Of a stretch of DNA of 19,913 bases, positions 15,762 through 19,913 are shown in pieces. Below the pieces are notes generated by a model. It searched no databases and was not told the origin of the DNA. It was given only the letters and a program-made list of their open reading frames with translations. A program made the position numbers and the translations under genes. The stretch comes from Planctomycetaceae bacterium UBA4732. GTDB taxonomy: Bacteria > Planctomycetota > Planctomycetia > Gemmatales > Gemmataceae. The stretch is from positions 24,556-44,468 of the forward strand of contig DHJA01000284.1 of assembly GCA_002404095.1 (NCBI GenBank), read 5' to 3'. Every line of letters begins with the position of its first letter. Position 1 is the stretch's first letter.

Positions 15762-15777
15762 CCATTAACCTTAATGG
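15762..15777. promoter_or_regulatory. Dyad ccattaa-cc-ttaatgg
   Basis: Seven-base perfect inverted arms with a 2-nt centre, A/T-rich inside a G/C-rich region, 121 bp upstream of the wall-type gene. This is the shape of a dimeric regulator site. The regulator is unknown. Confidence 0.45.
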
Positions 15778-15808
15778 GCGCTTTTCTGGTTACAAGGGAT
15801 TAACGCGC

Positions 15809-15823
15809 ATTCCCAGCGGGAAT
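15809..15823. promoter_or_regulatory. Dyad attccc-agc-gggaat
   Basis: Six-base perfect inverted arms with a 3-nt centre, 22 bp upstream of TTGACA at 15845. It lies between the two divergent genes and could bind a dimeric regulator. It is not a copy of the neighbouring dyad. Confidence 0.4.
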
Positions 15824-16113
15824 TCCTAGTTGTCACTGGTAAAGTTGACAGGTCCGGCAAAGTTCGCATTCTAGGACGCCTCGGCGCGAAGATGTGCGCC
15901 GGGCGCCGTCTTTTCCTATGCGGCAGGAAACGCCCGGAACGCCGACCTCGCCGCGCCTGCGCCTTCTACCAACACCAATCAAAAGGGTACGCCTATTTTT
16001 CTTCAAGACGCGACAGCGCCTGACGGCGGGCGGTGGATACTTCCGGGGTACGGAGGCGCAGACGCGTCAGGACGGCCCCTTTCTTTGCTCACGTCTACCG
16101 GGATCGCCAAGTT

Positions 16114-16527
16114 ATGCCTAATGATGCCAGACTCGGCCTTGTCGTCGGCGTCGGCCTTGTGATTGCCGTGGCCGTGTTGTTCTTCCGCAAAGATACGCCC
16201 TACGGGACGCCGAACGGCGACCCCGCGCCGGCCGGAATCGTTCGCCCCTTTCCCCTGCCGCCGCCGTCGGGCGCTTCGGGCCGAACCGCCCCGGCCTTTC
16301 CCACGGCATGGACGACTGAACCGTCGGCGCCGATTGCCGGACCCCGTCGGCATACCGTGCGCGAGGGCGACACGCTGTTCACCCTGGCGCGTCAGTATTA
16401 CAACAACGCGGAACGGTTCGGCGCCATCTATCAGGCCAACCGCGGCGTGCTGCGCGTACCAGACCCACTACCCGTCGGCGCGGAATTGGTCATCCCGGAC
16501 GCGGCGGCGCCGGTGCAAAATCCATGA
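16114..16527 (+). CDS. Membrane-anchored LysM domain protein
   Basis: Protein of 137 aa with three parts. A transmembrane helix lies at about 8-24 (LGLVVGVGLVIAVAVLFF), a Pro/Gly-rich linker at about 30-78, and a C-terminal LysM domain at about 80-128 (RHTVREGDTLFTLARQYY...YQANRGVLRVPDPLPVGAELVIP). LysM binds N-acetylglucosamine-containing glycans such as peptidoglycan, so the protein probably ties the inner membrane to the wall. The start at ATG 16114 puts the helix at the N-terminus; its ribosome site is weak. An in-frame upstream extension (from 16033) is Arg-rich and unlikely. No catalytic domain is present. It is divergent from the wall-type gene and convergent with the aldo/keto reductase, with only 47 bp between the latter two. 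Confidence 0.85.
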   Translation: MPNDARLGLVVGVGLVIAVAVLFFRKDTPYGTPNGDPAPAGIVRPFPLPPPSGASGRTAPAFPTAWTTEPSAPIAGPRRHTVREGDTLFTLARQYYNNAERFGAIYQANRGVLRVPDPLPVGAELVIPDAAAPVQNP

Positions 16528-16574
16528 GCGGTTCTTCATGAAAGCATTTCAGACGCTAAGGAAACGGCACAACC

Positions 16575-17546
16575 TCATTGCGACCACCGCGCCGGCTGAC
16601 GGTCCCAGCGGTGTTCGTAGAGCTTTGCAAGGAGTTCGGTTGAAAGAGGCCCGGCGTCGCTGGCCGTCACATTGGCGCGGACGTTTTCCGGTTTCCGCAT
16701 TCCCGGTATGATGGTGGATACGGCCGGGTTGGATAGGACGAATCGCAAGGCCATTTCCGGCAGCGTCATGCCTTGCGGAATCAGCGGCTTGAGTGCGTCA
16801 GCCCGTTCGACGCTTGGAACGAGGTTTTCCGGTACGAAATACGTATTGCGCCAGTCGCCCGCGGGCCAACGGCTTTCCTTCGTCAGCGTACCGGTCAGCG
16901 ACCCTTCGTCGAACGGCACCCGGGCGATAACGCCGACGTTCAGCTCGCGGCAGAGGGGGAATAGCGCATCCTCGGGCGCCTGATCGAAGACGTTGTAGAT
17001 CACTTGTACGATGTCGATCAAGCCGGTGCGCAGAGTTCGCAGAGCGTTGGACGGCTCCCAGCGGTTGATGCTGATCCCCACCGCGCGGATTAGCCCCTGA
17101 CGCTTGAGATCGTCCATCGCTCGCTGCCAGCGTTCGTCGCCTGCCCAATCGTCCTCCCATACGTGGAATTGCAGCAAGTCAACGGACGGCAGACCCAGGT
17201 TCGCCAGGCTCTTCTCGGCGTACTCGCGGATGTATTCAGGAGGGAATACGTCGTCAATGCGGTCGCCGCGTCGTGAGGGCCAACGGCGATTTTTGGGAGG
17301 AACTTTGGTGGCGGTGTAAAGCTTTTTGTCCGGGTTCGACCGGACCAGTTCGCCGAGAAGGCGCTCGCTGCGGCCGTCGCCATAGGCCCAGGCGGTGTCG
17401 AAGAACGTACACCCCAAATCGGCCGCGAGCTGGAGTGAGCCGCGCACCGTCGCCTCGTCGGAGCCTGTCCAACCGACCATGCCCCACATGCCGTAGCCGA
17501 CCTCGCTGACCTGCCAGTTCGACCGGCCGAATGTTCGGTAACGCAT
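16575..17546 (-). CDS. Aldo/keto reductase
   Basis: NADPH-dependent oxidoreductase of the TIM-barrel aldo/keto reductase superfamily, 323 aa, probably cytoplasmic. The catalytic tetrad is complete: Asp50 and Tyr55 (FFDTAWAYGDGRSE), Lys81 (TATKV) and His128 (LLQFHVW). VGISINRW and the C-terminal STIIPGMRKPENV region fit the cofactor-binding half. The start at ATG 17546 (MRYRTFGRSNWQVSEVGYG) matches the family and follows the pdxA stop codon by four bases, so it is cotranscribed with pdxA and holA. The residues before this start in a longer frame belong to pdxA sequence. The substrate is unknown; a pyridoxal-related role is conceivable from the neighbour but unsupported by any residue. Confidence 0.92.
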   Translation of the reverse strand: MRYRTFGRSNWQVSEVGYGMWGMVGWTGSDEATVRGSLQLAADLGCTFFDTAWAYGDGRSERLLGELVRSNPDKKLYTATKVPPKNRRWPSRRGDRIDDVFPPEYIREYAEKSLANLGLPSVDLLQFHVWEDDWAGDERWQRAMDDLKRQGLIRAVGISINRWEPSNALRTLRTGLIDIVQVIYNVFDQAPEDALFPLCRELNVGVIARVPFDEGSLTGTLTKESRWPAGDWRNTYFVPENLVPSVERADALKPLIPQGMTLPEMALRFVLSNPAVSTIIPGMRKPENVRANVTASDAGPLSTELLAKLYEHRWDRQPARWSQ

Positions 17547-17550
17547 CGGT

Positions 17551-18591
17551 CTATGTCCTCTCTTGAGCGCCGCGAATCGGACGCGGCGCGGATCGTGCGA
17601 GCAACGCGGCGATACGCGCCGCTTCAACCAAGCTGCCCGCGTCGGCGACGCCCTTGCCGGCGATGTCGTAGGCCGTGCCATGCGCCACGCTGGTACGCAC
17701 GATCGGCAGGCCGGCGCTGATGTTCACCGCCTGCCCCCGTCCCAGCAACTTGAGTGCGATATGTCCCTGGTCATGGTACATTGCCACGATGCCGTCGAAC
17801 GCGCCGTCTCGGGCGCGCACGAAGAGCGTGTCGCAGGGCCACGGGCCGGAAACGTCCAGCCCCTCGGCCTTTGCTTGGCGGACGGCCGGCGCGATAAGGC
17901 GCTCTTCTTCGTCGCCAAAGAGGCCGCCGTCGCTGGCGTGCGGATTGAGCGCCGCCACGCCGAGGCGCGGTTTCCGGCCCAACAGACGCGACAACAATTC
18001 ATCAAGCAAATGGGCTTTTTCCACAACGGCAGCGGTCGTTAGGTGTGAAAATACATCTCGCAAGGCCATGTGCAGCGTGACATGGGCCACCGCCAATCCT
18101 TCCACCGCCAGCACCATTGCAAACTCGCGCACGCCCGTGCGCTCGGCCAATATCTCGGTGTGGCCGGGGTGATTGATTCCGGCCGCGTGCAAGCCTTCCT
18201 TGTGCAATGGCGCCGTCACAATGCCGTCGGCGTCACCTGCCGTGGTCCAGTCGATGGCTCGACATAGGAAATCGTAGGCGGCGCGGCCGGCGGCCGCGCT
18301 CACCCGACCCGCCTGCACCGCCGACAAATCCTGATCGCTGCCCACGAGGCAAGGCATGACGCCGGGCGACGGCTCCCGGTCGGCGGGATGGCCGATCGGC
18401 TTCACCGTCGTTGAGGCGCCAATGAGGTCGAGGCCGCGCCGCAGCCAGCCCGGATCGCCCACGACGACGGGCCGACAGTGCTGAAACAACTGTGGCCAAG
18501 CGCGGGCGACGATCTCCGGCCCGACGCCGGCCACATCGCCCAGGGTAATCAGTAGCCGCGGCAAAGGAGTGTCTTCGTCTAATAGAAGCAT
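17551..18591 (-). CDS. pdxA: 4-hydroxythreonine-4-phosphate dehydrogenase PdxA family
   Basis: NAD-dependent oxidative decarboxylase of the DXP-dependent vitamin B6 pathway, giving 3-amino-1-hydroxyacetone phosphate. The 346-aa product keeps the three metal ligands: His174 (VTLHMALRD), His218 (LNPHASDGG) and His273 (MYHDQGH), plus HTEILAERTG at 144. The usual GDPAGIGPE motif reads GDVAGVGPE, with Val replacing Pro. ATG 18591 is chosen because it starts ten bases after the holA stop codon and just before the conserved motif; a longer frame overlaps holA. PdxA2-type enzymes acting on D-threonate or D-erythronate 4-phosphate share these motifs, so the exact substrate is not certain. No pdxJ is visible. 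Confidence 0.88.
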   Translation of the reverse strand: MLLLDEDTPLPRLLITLGDVAGVGPEIVARAWPQLFQHCRPVVVGDPGWLRRGLDLIGASTTVKPIGHPADREPSPGVMPCLVGSDQDLSAVQAGRVSAAAGRAAYDFLCRAIDWTTAGDADGIVTAPLHKEGLHAAGINHPGHTEILAERTGVREFAMVLAVEGLAVAHVTLHMALRDVFSHLTTAAVVEKAHLLDELLSRLLGRKPRLGVAALNPHASDGGLFGDEEERLIAPAVRQAKAEGLDVSGPWPCDTLFVRARDGAFDGIVAMYHDQGHIALKLLGRGQAVNISAGLPIVRTSVAHGTAYDIAGKGVADAGSLVEAARIAALLARSAPRPIRGAQERT

Positions 18592-18601
18592 CGCAATTAT
18601 C

Positions 18602-19627
18602 TCATGATTTGCCGACGGGGCGAGGGACGGCGGGAGTGCGGGCCAGCTCCACCACCAAACGTTCAAACAGCGTGCGCGGCGGCAATGGGCTTAGACCTTT
18701 GAGGCCAAGGTCGATCTGCAAAAGCCAGTCGTACAGCCGGCCGAGGCGCGATCGGCCGAGGCGGCGCATCTGCTTTTCCGCGGCGCCTCGGCCAAACGGC
18801 GGTACGCCCACCTCATCCAACGCCGCCTGTATCGACGCGCCTTGCGCCAAGAGCCGACCGGCTTGCGCCAACCGGCGCAGTTGCATACTGAACGCTCCCA
18901 ACAGTCGGAACGGGTCTTCCCCCTGACCGAATAGCCGATCCAACAGCGTCAACGCCTCGTCCGTCTTGCCGTCGCCGATGAGGTCGAAGATCTTCCATGT
19001 ATTTTCGGATCGACTGGCGCCCACTAGCGCGTCTACGTCGGCGACGTCAATGCGCTTGGCGTCGCCGACATAGGCGGCCAGCTTCGCCAACTCCTGATCG
19101 AGCAAGCCCATCTCGGCGCCGACCAGATCGACCAGCAGCCGGGCGGCGGCGGCGACAAGCTGTTTACCGTTGCTGGCGGCGCTCCATTGGACGCACCACT
19201 CCGGCAAGCGCGCCGCGGCCGGGGCTTTGCAGACGATGGCCGCTTCGTTCGGAACCAGCTTGGCAAGCCGTGTGTTCGACGCCCAGGTTTGCACGTCCAG
19301 CACCAGTACGCCCGTGGACGACGGCGAGGCGAGATACTTCTCCAACTTGGCCCGCTCGCGCGTCACGAAAGGGTCGGCGTCCTCAACGATAACGAGTCGG
19401 CGCGGACTGAAGAAAGCGGCGGACGCTAATTCCGTGGACACGGTGGAGTAATTCGCCTTGTCGCCGGTGTGACGGGAGAGGCCGAAGCCGTCGTCCTCGT
19501 TGCCGAGAACGAGCGTTCGCAAAGCGATGAGGACGCGGCGCTTCAGGAAGCGCTCGTCGCCGTGCAAGACGTAGACGGGCCGGGGCGCTACGTCGGCTTT
19601 GCGTTCGAGAAAAGCGATGCTGTCCAT
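18602..19627 (-). CDS. holA: DNA polymerase III, delta subunit
   Basis: Clamp-loader subunit that opens the beta sliding clamp at replication forks. The 341-aa product has the HolA layout: an N-terminal domain with VYVLHGDERFLKRRVL, a middle segment with LVIVEDADPFV and LVLDVQTW, a three-helix region (LDQELAKLAAYVGD), ENTWKIFDLIGDGKTDEALTLLDRL, and a C-terminal collar domain ending in LFERLVVELAR. ATG 19627 (MDSIAFLERK) gives the usual family length; an in-frame start at 19780 adds a basic non-conserved stretch. No clear ribosome site precedes 19627. It is the first gene of the holA-pdxA-reductase operon. Confidence 0.92.
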   Translation of the reverse strand: MDSIAFLERKADVAPRPVYVLHGDERFLKRRVLIALRTLVLGNEDDGFGLSRHTGDKANYSTVSTELASAAFFSPRRLVIVEDADPFVTRERAKLEKYLASPSSTGVLVLDVQTWASNTRLAKLVPNEAAIVCKAPAAARLPEWCVQWSAASNGKQLVAAAARLLVDLVGAEMGLLDQELAKLAAYVGDAKRIDVADVDALVGASRSENTWKIFDLIGDGKTDEALTLLDRLFGQGEDPFRLLGAFSMQLRRLAQAGRLLAQGASIQAALDEVGVPPFGRGAAEKQMRRLGRSRLGRLYDWLLQIDLGLKGLSPLPPRTLFERLVVELARTPAVPRPVGKS

Positions 19628-19730
19628 TCGATCATTGTACGCACGAAGCCGTTTCGCCGCGACGGAAGCACGGGGGCTTTCCTGCTTTGCTTTCCTGAAC
19701 ACACCGTCGGTTCGCGCACGGCGATTCTTC

Positions 19731-19759
19731 TTGACAAGAGAACGAATGGATGGTCCAAT
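19731..19759 (+). promoter_or_regulatory. Sigma-70-type promoter for the prepilin-like gene
   Basis: A perfect TTGACA (19731-19736), a 17-base spacer and TCCAAT (19754-19759, four of six consensus bases) lie about 60 bp before the prepilin-like ATG. It lies in the 194-bp divergent gap shared with holA. Confidence 0.5.
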
Positions 19760-19821
19760 CAAGGAAGTTTGGGCGATCATTCCGTCTTCTCTTTGCGGTT
19801 TTTTTCTGATCGGAGGGTCGT

Positions 19822-19913
19822 ATGTCCCGTTCTTGCCAACCGCGGCTTCCAGTACAGACGGGGAGTAATCGCGCCGGTTTTACTCTCATCGAATTGTTGG
19901 TGGTGATCGCCAT
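19822..19913 (+). CDS. Prepilin-type N-terminal methylation protein, 5' end only
   Basis: Only 30 codons are in the window; the gene runs off the right end. GGAGG (19812-19816) five bases before ATG 19822 fixes the start. A 19-residue leader ending in Gly precedes FTLIELLVVIA, the classic type IV prepilin/pseudopilin signal cut by prepilin peptidase after Gly19, with Glu at mature position 5. In planctomycetes this N-terminus usually heads the large DUF1559 family of pseudopilin-like proteins, often present in many copies per genome. The likely location is the inner membrane and periplasm. Whether it belongs to that family needs the rest of the gene. Confidence 0.85.
   Translation, partial: MSRSCQPRLPVQTGSNRAGFTLIELLVVIA

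Larger units (their letters stand above)
15642..16113. promoter_or_regulatory. 472-bp divergent control region with two dyads
   Basis: No supported gene lies here; it separates the minus-strand wall-type gene from the plus-strand LysM gene and should hold both promoters. It contains two operator-like dyads (15762-15777 and 15809-15823), a cccagc/gctggg stem (15689-15694, 15700-15705) in the wall-gene leader, and a plus-strand TTGACA (15845-15850) without a good -10. A plus-strand reading frame at 15894-16121 is low-complexity and unsupported. Confidence 0.5.

Noticed and set aside
16523..16540. catga/tcatg dyad at the LysM and reductase convergent ends
   Set aside because: Five-base arms overlapping the stop codon and no U-tract; too weak to call a terminator.
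1..19913. Defence island, prophage, transposase, tRNA or rRNA
   Set aside because: No integrase, transposase, nuclease or toxin-antitoxin motifs were recognised and no cloverleaf or rRNA sequence was seen; most genes are housekeeping or envelope genes.

Overview
The window looks like chromosomal DNA from a planctomycete, probably a Gemmata-like lineage. The main reasons are the start of a prepilin-like gene with the classical planctomycete N-terminus (G|FTLIELLVVIA) at the right edge, a secreted Cys/Tyr-rich repeat protein of the planctomycete cell-wall type, a eukaryote-like alpha-2-macroglobulin, high G+C, and several different perfect hairpin repeats in the gaps between genes. The species assignment is inference; the features themselves are read from the sequence.

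Layout, left to right. A very large minus-strand thioester alpha-2-macroglobulin gene (44-5140) follows a minus-strand GH15 glucoamylase/trehalase-family gene (5388-7181). A perfect 22-bp inverted repeat lies between them. The next gap holds an exact sigma-54-type promoter driving a small orphan plus-strand gene (7532-7816). That gene converges on a moeB/rhodanese fusion (7885-9087) across a repeat-rich 3' junction. A minus-strand lipid-synthesis and ribosome block follows: rpmF, plsX, a serine beta-lactamase-fold gene, fabD, a terminator and 9-nt-phased repeat array, then acpP and fabF overlapping by ATGA. Upstream of rpmF are a good sigma-70-type promoter and a 21-bp perfect hairpin.

The second half holds the minus-strand Cys/Tyr-rich wall-like protein (14547-15641), a 472-bp divergent control region with two dyads, and a plus-strand membrane-anchored LysM protein (16114-16527). 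A tight minus-strand operon holA-pdxA-aldo/keto reductase (19627 to 16575) comes next, and the plus-strand prepilin-like gene runs off the right end.

Functionally the window mixes housekeeping (fatty-acid and phospholipid initiation, L32, DNA polymerase III delta, vitamin B6, sulfur-carrier activation) with envelope genes (macroglobulin, wall repeat protein, LysM protein, pseudopilin-like protein). I see no mobile-element transposase, CRISPR array, tRNA, rRNA or recognised defence system. The most unusual items are a pseudopilin-G-like module inside the macroglobulin, the sigma-54-driven orphan gene, the 9-nt-phased array, and repeats that supply stop codons or abut ribosome-binding sites.
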